This document shows, piece by piece, positions 28,140 to 36,882 of a stretch of 62,200 nt of DNA; the stretch's first letter is position 1, and every line of letters starts with the position of its first letter. Made by a program: the position numbers and the translations under genes. Source of the DNA: Bacteroidetes bacterium QS_9_68_14. GTDB lineage: Bacteria > Bacteroidota > Rhodothermia > Rhodothermales > Salinibacteraceae. The stretch spans positions 1 through 62,200 of the forward strand of contig PXTT01000028.1 of assembly GCA_003022535.1 (NCBI GenBank), in the 5' to 3' direction. The notes beneath the pieces were generated by a model. It was not told the DNA's origin. It saw nothing but the letters and a program-made list of their open reading frames with translations, and ran no database searches.

Positions 28140-29615
28140 ATGCCGCCTTCTGCCGCCTCCCCGCCTTCCGACGCGCCCCGCGCGAACGGCCACGCCGCCG
28201 GTGCCGAGCACGAAGAAATCGAGCGCGTGGCCCAGAAGCAACGCCGCGCCGCGCGCCGCCAGCCTCCGCCGCCGCGGGCCGAGCGCGAAGACCGCCTGCG
28301 CCGCCTGAAGCGCGCGCTCATGCGGCGCCGCGACGACGTGAAGGAGGCCCTCCACGCGGACTTTCGCAAGCCGCCGGCGGAGGTGGACGCCACCGAGATC
28401 AGCCCCGTCAAGAAGGAAATCGACCACGCGCTCGCGAACCTGAAGGCGTGGATGAAGCCCCAGCCGGTGCCCACGCCTTCCGTGCTGACGGGCACCCGCT
28501 CGGCCGTGCGCCACGAGCCGAAGGGCACCGCCCTCATCCTCGCGCCGTGGAACTACCCGGTGAGCCTGACGCTCATGCCGCTCGTCTCGACCCTCGCGGC
28601 GGGCAACCGGGCCGTGCTCAAGCCTTCAGAGCACACCCCGCACGCCACCGCGCTGATGGCCGAGTTGGTCGAGGCCCTCTTCGACGAGGACCAGGTGGCT
28701 CTTTTCGCCGGCGGTCCCGACGTGGCCGAGGCGCTCACGCACCAGCCGTTCGACCACGTGCACTTCACCGGCAGCCCCGCTATCGGGAAAAAGGTGATGG
28801 AGGCCGCCGCCGGACACCTTGCCAGCGTCACCCTCGAGCTGGGCGGCAAGAGCCCCGCCCTCGTGGACGAGACGGCCGACGTGGAGGACGCTGCGCGCAA
28901 GATCGCCTGGGGCAAGTTTACCAACGCGGGCCAGACCTGCATCGCGCCGGACTACGTGCTCGTCCACGAGGGCCAGCAGGCGCGCTTCGTCTACGCGCTG
29001 CGGCGCCACCTGCGCGCCTTTTACGGCGCCACGCCCGCGGAGCGCCAGGCCACGCCCGATTACGCGCGCCTCGCCTCGGGGAAGCACTTCGACTACGTGA
29101 CCGGCCTGCTCGACGACGCCACCGAACGCGGCGCCCGCGTGGCCGAGGGCGGCCAGACCGACGCGGAAGAGCGCTACGTGGCCCCCACGATCCTGACGGA
29201 CGTGCCCGAGGAGGCGCGCCTGCAACGCGAGGAAATCTTCGGCCCCGTGCTGCCGATCCTGCCGTTCTCCACGCTCGCCGGCGCGGTGGACGCCGTGGGC
29301 GAGCGCCCCCCTCCGCTGGCGCTCTACGTCTTCTCCGAGCGGAGCGCGAACACCGAGTACGTCCTGGAGCGCACCACCGCCGGGGGCACCTGCGTGGGCG
29401 ACACGCTCGTGCACTACCTCAACCCCGAGCTGCCCTTCGGCGGGGCCGGGCACAGCGGCATCGGCCGGGCGCACGGCTTTCGCGGCTTCAAGGAGCACTC
29501 CAACGAGCGCGGCGTCCTGCACCGTCGCTTCGGCTCCTCACTGATGTCGTGGGTCTACCCGCCCTACGATGGCACGGCCCGCCGCCTGATCGGCACGATG
29601 ACGGAGTGGCTTTGA
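28140..29615 (+). CDS. Aldehyde dehydrogenase (class 3-like)
   Basis: 491 residues. The catalytic cysteine is in NAGQTCIAPDYVLV and the glutamate in VTLELGGKSPALV; the cofactor region is ILAPWNYPVSLTLMPLVSTL and FTGSPAIGKKVMEAAAGHLA. Similar in plan to fatty-aldehyde/class 3 enzymes with the C-terminal VYPPYDGTARRLIG tail, which suggests long-chain aldehyde substrates. An Ala/Pro/Arg-rich N-terminal extension of about 40 residues precedes the fold. ATG at 28140. Confidence 0.92.
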   Translation: MPPSAASPPSDAPRANGHAAGAEHEEIERVAQKQRRAARRQPPPPRAEREDRLRRLKRALMRRRDDVKEALHADFRKPPAEVDATEISPVKKEIDHALANLKAWMKPQPVPTPSVLTGTRSAVRHEPKGTALILAPWNYPVSLTLMPLVSTLAAGNRAVLKPSEHTPHATALMAELVEALFDEDQVALFAGGPDVAEALTHQPFDHVHFTGSPAIGKKVMEAAAGHLASVTLELGGKSPALVDETADVEDAARKIAWGKFTNAGQTCIAPDYVLVHEGQQARFVYALRRHLRAFYGATPAERQATPDYARLASGKHFDYVTGLLDDATERGARVAEGGQTDAEERYVAPTILTDVPEEARLQREEIFGPVLPILPFSTLAGAVDAVGERPPPLALYVFSERSANTEYVLERTTAGGTCVGDTLVHYLNPELPFGGAGHSGIGRAHGFRGFKEHSNERGVLHRRFGSSLMSWVYPPYDGTARRLIGTMTEWL

Positions 29616-29666
29616 ACCTGCGCAGTGGCCTGCGGGACGGCATGCTCGTTTCGTTTGTTTGCCTGC

Positions 29667-30134
29667 TCATCCCTCGATGACGGCCATCGTCAGGCGGCTC
29701 TGGCAGACGAGGGCGCCTTCCGCTTCTTCCCTCTCGTCGGTGATGCGGATCTGCCACACCTGCGTGGTCCGCCCCACGTGCACGGGCCGCACCGTGCCGG
29801 TGACGTGACCGGCGCGCACGGCCCGCACGTGGTTGGCGTTGATTTCCAGCCCCACGCCGGTCCGCCCTTCCGGCAAGCAGGCGTGCGCGGCCACGCTGCC
29901 GAGCGTCTCGGCCAGCGCCACCGAGGCGCCCCCGTGCAGGAGGCCGAACGGCTGCACCGTGCGCTCGTCCACCGGCATCGTCGCGCGGATGAAGTCGGGG
30001 CCAAGCTCGACGAACTCGATGCCGAGGTGGGCGGTCATGTTGCCCTCGCGCAAGGCGTTGAGATCGCCGAGCGTCACCTCGCGCCGCCAGAGGGGGCTTT
30101 CGGAACCGTTTTCCTCGTCGGGAGCGGTGCTCAT
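29667..30134 (-). CDS. Hotdog-fold thioesterase (PaaI/MenI-like)
   Basis: 155 residues with MTAHLGIEFVELGPDFIRAT, the catalytic-type helix PFGLLHGGASVALAETLGS and the strand GVGLEINANHVRAVRAGHVT. This layout fits MenI/YdiI 1,4-dihydroxy-2-naphthoyl-CoA hydrolases and PaaI. A menaquinone role would agree with the UbiE/MenG gene elsewhere in the window, but substrate is not certain. ATG 30134. Confidence 0.87.
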   Translation of the reverse strand: MSTAPDEENGSESPLWRREVTLGDLNALREGNMTAHLGIEFVELGPDFIRATMPVDERTVQPFGLLHGGASVALAETLGSVAAHACLPEGRTGVGLEINANHVRAVRAGHVTGTVRPVHVGRTTQVWQIRITDEREEAEGALVCQSRLTMAVIEG

Positions 30135-30232
30135 CGTTCATGGTGCGTGTTGCTTGGCGCGTGACAGCGAGCAACGTTCAACGTGTCCCGGGGCGTGGCG
30201 CCCCAGTGGAAACGCGAATCACGGAGCACCAA

Positions 30233-31252
30233 TCACGCCTCCTCGCGGGTGCGCCAGTATCGGGCCAGCCCGTGCCAACTCTCGCGCGGGCGCCCGAAGT
30301 GGACGTACGGCGTGCGCCGCACCTCCGGCACGTGGCGCTCGATCTGCCGGATTTTCTCCTCGTCGAAGGCGGTGGCGAGCGCTTCATCGTCGGCCCCCTC
30401 CTCGAACCCGTCGCGCACGTCCTCCGCCCAGGCCCGGAGGCGCGTCTCCATCTGGTCGAGGTGCGCCTCCGGATCGTCGTGCGGGCCGAAGTGCGTGCAA
30501 AAGAGGCGCTCCGGGTCCATCTGGCGAAGCGTGTCGAGGCTGTCCTGCCACGCCGGCAGGTCTACATCTGGCGGGGGCGTGACGGGCAGCACGTAGTCCA
30601 CGCCGGTGGTGCGCTGCCCGGCGGTGTCGCCTGCGAAGGCCGTGCCGCTCGCCTCGTCGAGGTAGCTGACGTGGTGAGTTGCGTGGCCGGGCGTGTAGGC
30701 TACGCGCAGGCGGCGCGCCTCCTCGCCCTTGCCCAGCGCGACGGCGTCGCCGTCCTCTATGGCGTGCACCTGCTCTTCGGGAACGGGCCGTACCTCGCCC
30801 CAGAGCGCGTCCATCTGATCGCCGTAGAGGCGGCGCGCGCTTTCGAGGAGGCGCGACGGGTCGGCCACGTGCGGGGCGCCGCGGGCGTGAACGTACACGT
30901 CGAGGGCGGGGCGCGGGGCGGCGATGGTCCCCGTCGCGCCGGCATGGTCGAGGTGGATGTGCGTAAGCAGCACGGCGCGCACGTCTTCCAGGGCGTAGCC
31001 ACGCGCGCCGAGGCCCTTCTCGATCCCCTCCAGCGCGGTGGCCGGACCGGGGTCCACCAGCGCGAGGCCGCCGCCCGGAAGATCGAGCACGCCGGTGGCG
31101 ATGTATTCTGCCGCGCCCATAAACTGGACGTCCACGTACCAGGTACGCGCGTCGATGGAGAGCGCCGTTGCTGGTTGTGGGTCTTGCGTCTCAGGGAGGT
31201 CCACGGCTGGGTGGTCGGAAAACGAAATCAGACGAAGCTCCCGCCAGAGCAT
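30233..31252 (-). CDS. Metallo-beta-lactamase-fold hydrolase
   Basis: 339 residues with the metal-binding motif LLTHIHLDHAGATG, further ligands in YTPGHATHHVSYLDE, TAFAGDTAG and FCTHFGPHDD. A helical C-terminal domain follows, as in several glyoxalase II-like or quinolone-degradation-like MBL groups. Substrate unknown. Start ATG 31252; the segment before MGAAEYIATG is long but plausible. Confidence 0.87.
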   Translation of the reverse strand: MLWRELRLISFSDHPAVDLPETQDPQPATALSIDARTWYVDVQFMGAAEYIATGVLDLPGGGLALVDPGPATALEGIEKGLGARGYALEDVRAVLLTHIHLDHAGATGTIAAPRPALDVYVHARGAPHVADPSRLLESARRLYGDQMDALWGEVRPVPEEQVHAIEDGDAVALGKGEEARRLRVAYTPGHATHHVSYLDEASGTAFAGDTAGQRTTGVDYVLPVTPPPDVDLPAWQDSLDTLRQMDPERLFCTHFGPHDDPEAHLDQMETRLRAWAEDVRDGFEEGADDEALATAFDEEKIRQIERHVPEVRRTPYVHFGRPRESWHGLARYWRTREEA

Positions 31253-31284
31253 TGCTACCTGAGGCGAAAACGGCCACGCGCCTC

Positions 31285-32337
31285 CTACGGCAGGTCTTCG
31301 CGGCGCGTGCCCTCGAAGTCGAGGATGTAGTCGGTGCCGAAGTGGCCGGCAGGCGTCTGAAACCCCGGATCGGCGTGGCCGTCCCGCACGCGCTCGGCAG
31401 ACTCGAGCGCGGTGCGGGCGGTCAGCGTGTACGTCTCGGGCGCGCTCAGGCGGGCGGTGACGGCGCGCCCGCTGCCGGTGCGCGCCTGGCCCCAGACGAA
31501 GGACTGGGCCGTCCGGCGCGTCGAAGCATCGGGGCCGCTGGCGCGCTCTTTGGCAAAGGCTTCGAGAAACGACTGTACGGGGCGGGCACGCAGGAGCGGG
31601 CCGGCATAATTGCTGGCCTTTAGCAGACGCACAGCCGCATCGGGCAGCTTGGCATAGGTAATGATGTTGGGGATGCCGGTCGTGTGCCAGGCCGTGACCA
31701 CGTCGCCCCACGGGATGCTGGTAACGTCGGTCGGGCCACGCCCGAAGTCGGCGCAGCGGGTGCGCCAGGCGGCGGGCGTGCGCGTGATCCGCCCGTCTTT
31801 GCGAATGGCGCCGCCGCGCCCGGCATTCATCGCGGCCGTCGCGGCCGTCCCGCCCGAGACGCCGCCGCCGGTGGCGAGAATAGCCAGCTCCAGGTACTGC
31901 GCGCCCGGCTGCTGCTGCGCCAGGTAGGCGGCCAGGCAGTCGGTGGGCACCACGTCGAACCCCACGCCCGGCATCAGCATGACCCCGGCCTCGACGGCGC
32001 GCGCTTCCTGGCTGGCCACGTACTCGAAGACTTCGATCTCGCCGGTGATGTCGAGGTAATGCGCGCCTTCGTGCAGGCAGGCCTCGACCATCGGGCGAGC
32101 AGTACGGGCGAACGGGCCGGCGCAATGCAGGACGGCATCTGCCTCGGAGACCGCCTCACGCAACGCCGTCGTGTCTCCCAGCGCGAAGGCGCGGTGGGGA
32201 AGGTCCACCTCGCGCGCCACCGCGCGCAACTTCTCGGCGTTGCGGCCGGCGAGGGTGGGCGCCAGGTCTTTCTCGGCAGCGCGGCGGGCGACGAGGCGTC
32301 CAGTGTACCCGTAGGCCCCGTAGATCAGTAGCGACAT
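31285..32337 (-). CDS. Saccharopine dehydrogenase-like NADP-binding protein
   Basis: 350 residues with a Rossmann start LLIYGAYGYTGRLVARRAAE, an N-terminal domain ending VLHCAGPFARTARPMVEACL, and YLDITGEIEVFEY, as in the Sacchrp_dh_NADP family of trans-acting enoyl reductases and saccharopine-dehydrogenase-like oxidoreductases. Reaction unknown. It lies 32 bases upstream of the metallo-hydrolase on the same strand, so the two are probably co-transcribed. Confidence 0.88.
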   Translation of the reverse strand: MSLLIYGAYGYTGRLVARRAAEKDLAPTLAGRNAEKLRAVAREVDLPHRAFALGDTTALREAVSEADAVLHCAGPFARTARPMVEACLHEGAHYLDITGEIEVFEYVASQEARAVEAGVMLMPGVGFDVVPTDCLAAYLAQQQPGAQYLELAILATGGGVSGGTAATAAMNAGRGGAIRKDGRITRTPAAWRTRCADFGRGPTDVTSIPWGDVVTAWHTTGIPNIITYAKLPDAAVRLLKASNYAGPLLRARPVQSFLEAFAKERASGPDASTRRTAQSFVWGQARTGSGRAVTARLSAPETYTLTARTALESAERVRDGHADPGFQTPAGHFGTDYILDFEGTRREDLP

Positions 32338-32422
32338 GGGCGGTGCGGAGGGTGCGGTGCGGGGTTCCCCGAAAGGGGCGTGGCGAAGCCGTGCGGCAAC
32401 GCGGGCGGGTCCTCCATCCCGG

Positions 32423-32971
32423 CTACGACGCCGCCGGGAAGACGAAGACGCTCCGCGCCACGACGCGCCCTACCAGTTGCGGCTCATGCCCCTCGACGCG
32501 CACGGTGACGGGCCCCTCGAAGGCCTGCGCCTCGGTGACCTCGAGCGACGCGCCCGGCATCAGGCCACGCTCCTCGAGATGCTCCAGCAGCGCCGGGTCC
32601 TCGTCAGAGAGGTGGCCGACGACGGCCCGGTCGCCGCCATCAAGATCGGCGAGGCGGTGCGTGGTCGTCTCTTCGACCTCGCCGGATCGGGTAGGAATCG
32701 GGTGGCCGTGCGGGTCGCGCGTGGGGTGGCCGAGGAGTTCGTCGAGTCGGTCCTCGAAGGCCTCGGAGATGTGGTGCTCCAGGTGTTCGGCCTCTTCGTG
32801 AAGCTCTCCCCAAGAATGCCCGATCTCCTCTTTGAGGTACAGCTCCAGCAGGCGGTGGTGCCGGATCACCTCCAGCGCGATCTTCGCCCCCGCGTCGGTA
32901 AGCGTGGCGCCCTTGTAGGGCTCGCGCTCGATGAGCCCCCGCTCGGCAAGGCGTTTGGTCATCTCGGTGAC
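32423..32971 (-). pseudogene. DtxR/MntR-type metalloregulator lacking its N-terminal DNA-binding half
   Basis: From VTEMTKRLAERGLIEREPYK onward this is a normal DtxR-family protein: recognition helix onward, LEVIRHHRLLELYLKEEIGH, metal-site residues in EEAEHLEHHISEAFEDRLDE, a HPTRDPHGHPIP segment and a C-terminal FeoA/SH3-like domain. The first 45-50 residues of the family (start codon, first helices of the winged helix) are absent; the open frame continues to 33196 through sequence that does not resemble DtxR and that includes the operator at 33137. A short product could start at ATG 32962 but would lack half the DNA-binding domain. Confidence 0.75.
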
Positions 32972-33136
32972 GGGGCATGGCTGCGTTGCGGGGCAAGTGT
33001 AGTTCCCGTTCGAAGCTGGTACCCAGCGGGTGTGCCGTTCGTTTCTCTCCTCCCATATCGGGCACGGGCCGGGCGGCACGCTCCCCGGTCCAACGAACCC
33101 GTCCGGTAGCGCCTCGAATAAGGAAGCCCCGTGAAA

Positions 33137-33158
33137 CAAATTAGCCTTGCCTAAATTG
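33137..33158. promoter_or_regulatory. DtxR/IdeR-like metal-responsive operator
   Basis: CAAATTAGCCTTGCC-TAAATTG is a 22-base imperfect palindrome (16 of 22 positions symmetric). Its reverse strand TTAGGCAAGGCTAATTT follows the DtxR/IdeR box TTAGGTTAGGCTAACCTAA at 13 of 19 positions. It stands 43 bases before the ZIP transporter start and between that gene and the broken DtxR-type regulator. Metal-dependent repression of the transporter is the natural reading. Confidence 0.72.
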
Positions 33159-33201
33159 TGAGGTTTGCATCCCGTTTCGTTCGTCCTCTCGCGCACTGGC
33201 C

Positions 33202-34032
33202 ATGGACGCCGTCGCCTCTTTTTTTCAAAACATCAACCCCGTTCTGCAAGCCACGCTGGCCGGCTGCTTTACGTGGGCCGTCACGGCGCTGGGCGCAGGG
33301 CTGGTGTTTTTCACCGGCACCATGGAGCGGCGGCTTCTGGACGTGATGCTCGGCTTCGCGGCAGGGGTGATGATCGCCGCGAGCTTCTGGTCGCTCCTGG
33401 TGCCGGCCCTCGAGATGAGCGAGGCGCAGGGCGTGCCCCCGTGGATCCCGGCAGCGGTCGGCTTTCTGCTGGGCGGCGTGGGCCTGCGCGGGGCCGACGC
33501 GGTGCTGCCGCACTTGCACCTGGGCGGATGGCGCGACGAGGCAGAGGGGATGGCCACGTCATGGCGGCGGGCTACGCTCCTGGTGCTGGCCATCGCGTTG
33601 CACAACATTCCCGAAGGGCTGGCGGTGGGCGTGGCCTTCGCGGCGGCGGCGACGGAAATGAGCGTGGGAAGCGGAGCCACGCTGGCGGGGGCGCTCACAC
33701 TGGCGCTGGGCATCGGGCTGCAAAACTTTCCCGAAGGGGCGGCCGTCTCGATGCCGCTGCGCGGGGAAGGCGTCTCGCGGCGAAAGAGCTTCTGGTACGG
33801 GCAGCTCTCAGGGTTCGTCGAGCCGGTGTCGGCGGCACTGGGGGCGGCAGCGGTACTGCTGGTGCGCCCGATCCTGCCCTACGCGCTGGCTTTCGCCGCC
33901 GGGGCCATGATCTTCGTCGTCGTCGAGGAGCTGATTCCCGAGTCGCACCGCCACGGCTTCGAGGACGCAGCCACGATGGGCGCGATGGGCGGCTTCACGG
34001 TGATGATGGTGCTGGACGTGGCGCTGGGGTAG
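33202..34032 (+). CDS. ZIP family metal transporter
   Basis: 276 residues with eight predicted membrane helices. Metal-binding helices are visible in LVLAIALHNIPEGLAVGVAF and LGIGLQNFPEGAAVSMPL, and VVVEELIPESHRHGFED precedes the last helix. ZIP proteins of this subgroup import divalent cations (Zn2+, Fe2+, Mn2+) into the cytoplasm. A DtxR-like operator just upstream argues for iron or manganese. ATG 33202. Confidence 0.92.
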   Translation: MDAVASFFQNINPVLQATLAGCFTWAVTALGAGLVFFTGTMERRLLDVMLGFAAGVMIAASFWSLLVPALEMSEAQGVPPWIPAAVGFLLGGVGLRGADAVLPHLHLGGWRDEAEGMATSWRRATLLVLAIALHNIPEGLAVGVAFAAAATEMSVGSGATLAGALTLALGIGLQNFPEGAAVSMPLRGEGVSRRKSFWYGQLSGFVEPVSAALGAAAVLLVRPILPYALAFAAGAMIFVVVEELIPESHRHGFEDAATMGAMGGFTVMMVLDVALG

Positions 34033-34049
34033 CGGGTTGGTTGATGGTT

Positions 34050-34129
34050 GAATGGTGAGTGGTAGATGGTTTGCGTCCGGCGGCGCGTTGCTGGATCGGA
34101 CACCATCCTCTATCTACAATCCACCATTC
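34050..34129. terminator. Inverted repeat between convergent genes
   Basis: GAATGGTGAGTGGTAGATGGT (34050-34070) is an imperfect inverted copy of ACCATCCTCTATCTACAATCCACCATTC (34102-34129). It lies in the 106-base gap between the ZIP gene and the convergent deaminase gene, and a T-rich stretch follows at about 34133-34140. Probably a bidirectional stop; the GATGG/GAATGG wording may also be a dispersed repeat. Confidence 0.5.
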
Positions 34130-34138
34130 GCTATTCTT

Positions 34139-34618
34139 TCAGTACTCCACGCGCCCCTCGTGGGCCCGCCACGTCTCGAACGGGCGTTTCCCTTTCTCCG
34201 CCATCATGTGCTCGGTGCGGAGCTGCCGCTCGGTGGGCGGCGTGGCCAGCTCGTCGTAGATGAAGGCGTCGTCGAAGCCGGCGCGGGCAGCGTCGTCCTG
34301 CGTGGCCGCGTAGTACAGCGCGTCGAGGCGCGCCCAGTAGACGGCGCCCAAGCACATGGGGCACGGCTCGCAGGAGGCGTAGAGCGCGCAGCCGTCCAGC
34401 GAAAAGTCGTCCAGGGCCTGGCACGCGCGGCGGATGGCCACGATCTCGGCGTGGGCCGTAGGGTCGGCCGCGGGGGTGACGCGGTTGGCGCCCCGCGCGA
34501 GGAGGTCGCCGTCTTTCGCCACGACCGCCCCGAACGGACCGCCCCCGTCCTGGACGTTTTCCTCCGCCAGGTGCAGGGCCTCCCGCATCAGCCGTTCATG
34601 CGTTACGCGGCCGGGCAT
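34139..34618 (-). CDS. guaD: Guanine deaminase / nucleoside deaminase family
   Basis: 159 residues of the zinc-dependent cytidine-deaminase superfamily: HAEIVAIRRAC supplies the histidine and catalytic glutamate, ASCEPCPMCLGAVYWARLDA the two cysteines. The C-terminal EHMMAEKGKRPFETW agrees with bacterial guanine deaminases rather than TadA. It would convert guanine to xanthine in purine salvage. Confidence 0.85.
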   Translation of the reverse strand: MPGRVTHERLMREALHLAEENVQDGGGPFGAVVAKDGDLLARGANRVTPAADPTAHAEIVAIRRACQALDDFSLDGCALYASCEPCPMCLGAVYWARLDALYYAATQDDAARAGFDDAFIYDELATPPTERQLRTEHMMAEKGKRPFETWRAHEGRVEY

Positions 34619-34716
34619 AACGAGCGGGTACGTGCTTCGTGGTGCGACCTCGCTGAAAGCAAACGGCGGCCGCGAGCAATCTCACGCCCTGCGCGCGCGT
34701 CGCCGCGCACGTCTCT

Positions 34717-35739
34717 TCACACCCCCGCGGCCTGCACGGCCTCGACGACCTGCTCGTGAAAGCGCCCGTTCGTGGCCACGATGCCGCGGTTTTCTACGAG
34801 TTTTGCGCCTTGCGAAAAGTCGAGCGCGCGCCCGTCGAGGTCGGTGACAGTGCCGCCGGCCTCCTCGACGAGGATCATGCCGGCGGCGTGGTCCCAGATG
34901 TTCTCGACGTAGCCGCCACGCGGGAGGCGCAGGTAGATCTCCGCGTCTCCGCGCGCGACCATCGCATACTTGGCTTGGCTGTCCACGCGCAGCGGCTCGC
35001 GGGTGATGCCGAGCGCCGAAGCCACCTCCTGGGCCGCAGCGTGCGAGCTGTGCGCCGACTCGACGGACTCGCAGAAGCGCGCCTCGGACGGGTCGCTCAC
35101 CGGGCTGGCGGTGACGGCGGCAGGCGCGGGATCGTCCTCGTAGGCGGCGTAGCTGGCGGTCCCTTGTCCGCGCTCGGCGGCCAGGAGCAGACCCGTCACC
35201 TGTTCGGCGTGCTCAACCGGGGCAAAGTTCGGGAGGCCCAGCACGCCCATCTGGACCTCACCCTCTACCACCAGCGCCAACGCGAGCGCGTACTGGTCGC
35301 CACGCACGAAGCCTTTGGTCCCATCGATGGGATCGAGCGTCCAGTAGCGTCCCTCGGGGCGCGCCTCGGCGTTGCCGCGGTCGATCCAGGCGAGCACGTC
35401 GTCTTCGCTCGCGTCCTCGAGCTCCGCCTGCACGCCGCGCACGACTTGGTCGCGCACGTCGGCGTCGTCGCGCAGCAACGCGGCATCCTCCTCGCCGACG
35501 ACCGGGTCCTCGGGAAACGCCTCGGTGAGGGCGCGGCAGATGAGCGCTTGGCTGCCGAAGTCCGCCACCGTGACGGGCGAGCGGTCGTCCTTTTCGCGCA
35601 CGGCCCCGTCGCCTTCGGGGCCGCCCGTTGCCGTTGCAGAGGGCGCGTGGAGCGCTTCCTGGACGGCCTGGCAGAGCCGCCCGGCGCGGCGAACGGCCTT
35701 TAGGGCAACGTCGCGTTCGTGTTGGTAAGACGAGGGCAA
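34717..35739 (-). CDS. cysQ: 3'(2'),5'-bisphosphate nucleotidase (CysQ/HAL2-like)
   Basis: 340 residues of the inositol-monophosphatase superfamily. Metal-binding motifs: VVGEEDA, YWTLDPIDGTKGFVRGDQYA and NIWDHAAGMILVEEAGG. The length and GFVRGDQYALALAL resemble plant/yeast HAL2-type enzymes, which hydrolyse adenosine 3',5'-bisphosphate and are targets of sodium toxicity in salt-exposed cells. Start is a TTG at 35739 preceded by CACACTCCCGCCCGCTCACG. Acidic composition. Confidence 0.9.
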   Translation of the reverse strand: MPSSYQHERDVALKAVRRAGRLCQAVQEALHAPSATATGGPEGDGAVREKDDRSPVTVADFGSQALICRALTEAFPEDPVVGEEDAALLRDDADVRDQVVRGVQAELEDASEDDVLAWIDRGNAEARPEGRYWTLDPIDGTKGFVRGDQYALALALVVEGEVQMGVLGLPNFAPVEHAEQVTGLLLAAERGQGTASYAAYEDDPAPAAVTASPVSDPSEARFCESVESAHSSHAAAQEVASALGITREPLRVDSQAKYAMVARGDAEIYLRLPRGGYVENIWDHAAGMILVEEAGGTVTDLDGRALDFSQGAKLVENRGIVATNGRFHEQVVEAVQAAGV

Positions 35740-35835
35740 CGTGAGCGGGCGGGAGTGTGGCGAATGCAGGGAGGCGGGGAAACGGGGCTACGAGCAGAGG
35801 GCGTGGCTTCTCATCTGCCATCCCCTGTTCGCGGG

Positions 35836-36189
35836 CTACGCCGCTTCTTCCTCGGCCGTGGCCTGGTCGCCAAAGAAGTAAAGGTTTTCTTCCTGCTCGT
35901 CGGCCTCTCGCGTGGCGCGGCGGATGGCCTGTAGGAACTGCGAGACGAGGCTGGCGTCGCCGAGGGCTTCCTGAAGGTCCGCAAGCTCGTCGTCGAGCTT
36001 CTCGACCTCGGCCCCCACGAAGGAGGAACCCACGTCGTAGTCAGCGAGCTTCTCGATCATCGGGTAGTTCTCGTCTTGCTCCTCGGCGGAGAGGAGAAGC
36101 GCTTCGTGGGTCCATTCCTCCATGAAGCAGGCGCGCTCGCGCTCGGCGGCTTCGCCTTTGGAGGGGCCGATGTGTCCGTCCAGAGCCAT
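35836..36189 (-). CDS. Acidic helical hypothetical protein
   Basis: 117 residues, strongly acidic and helical (EWTHEALLLSAEEQDENYPM, then EKLDDELADLQEALGDASLV). I do not recognise a family. No signal peptide or membrane segment. ATG 36189 gives MALDGHIGPSKGEA; the frame stays open to 36420 but the extra part is unlike coding sequence. Confidence 0.65.
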   Translation of the reverse strand: MALDGHIGPSKGEAAERERACFMEEWTHEALLLSAEEQDENYPMIEKLADYDVGSSFVGAEVEKLDDELADLQEALGDASLVSQFLQAIRRATREADEQEENLYFFGDQATAEEEAA

Positions 36190-36337
36190 TTTCGAGAGAG
36201 GAGAGCGGGAAAAAGGGAGCGGCGTTGCTGGGCGAGGCTTTTTAACGTCGCAAACGCGCGCTCCGTCTGCAAGGGGCTCGCGGGCGGCGCGATGGCGAAA
36301 AAGTGTGAAGGGCGTAGGATTTGCTTCTCCTTCCTTC

Positions 36338-36811
36338 TCATCCGCTCTCTTTCTTCCCTTCTCCCACCAACTCCTCGTAGCGTGGCAGATGATCGAGGAA
36401 GCGGTACGTGCCTTTCTCACGGCGGCAGCAATAGTGGTCCCGCCCGTTGGTGACGACGAGCACGCGCGCCCCGGCGGTCTGGTTGTAGCGCGCCACTTGG
36501 TCGAAGGGCTCCTGGGTGATCTCGACTTCGGGCGCCTTGCACTCGGCCACCAGCAGCGGGCGCCCGCTTTGGCGGTCGTGGGCCACCACGTCGGCCCGCC
36601 ACGCGCGGTCCGGGCCGGTGAGCGTCTTCTCGACGGCCACGAGGCCGGCCGGCACGCCCCGGTTCTGAATGAGGTACTGCACGAGGTGCTGGCGAACCCA
36701 CTCTTCGGGCGTGAGGCGCACCCACTTCTGGCGCACCGGATCGAGGACGACCTCTTTTCCCGCCTGCTCGGCGCGGCGCAGTTCGTAGGCAGGGAAGTTC
36801 AAGGACCGCAT
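36338..36811 (-). CDS. HSDR_N_2 type I restriction R-subunit N-terminal-like protein
   Basis: 157 residues containing only a PD-(D/E)XK nuclease-like domain: RQKWVRLTPEEWVRQHLVQY, VEKTLTGPDRAWRADVVAHD, LLVAECKAPEVEITQEPFDQ and ARVLVVTNGRDHYCC. Such stand-alone HSDR_N_2 proteins are common and conserved in Bacteroidota with no neighbouring HsdM or HsdS, and their role is unknown. No modification genes are present here either. ATG 36811. Confidence 0.8.
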   Translation of the reverse strand: MRSLNFPAYELRRAEQAGKEVVLDPVRQKWVRLTPEEWVRQHLVQYLIQNRGVPAGLVAVEKTLTGPDRAWRADVVAHDRQSGRPLLVAECKAPEVEITQEPFDQVARYNQTAGARVLVVTNGRDHYCCRREKGTYRFLDHLPRYEELVGEGKKESG

Positions 36812-36882
36812 CGCTCGCTTTCTGGCAAGGTCAGTGGGAAAGAGCGTTGCAGCGCAAGTGTCGAGGCCCGACGGAGGGCCCT

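Noticed and set aside
32972-33196. N-terminal extension of the DtxR-like frame up to the ATG at 33196
   Set aside because: The extension does not resemble a DtxR winged helix and it would translate through the metal operator at 33137-33158.
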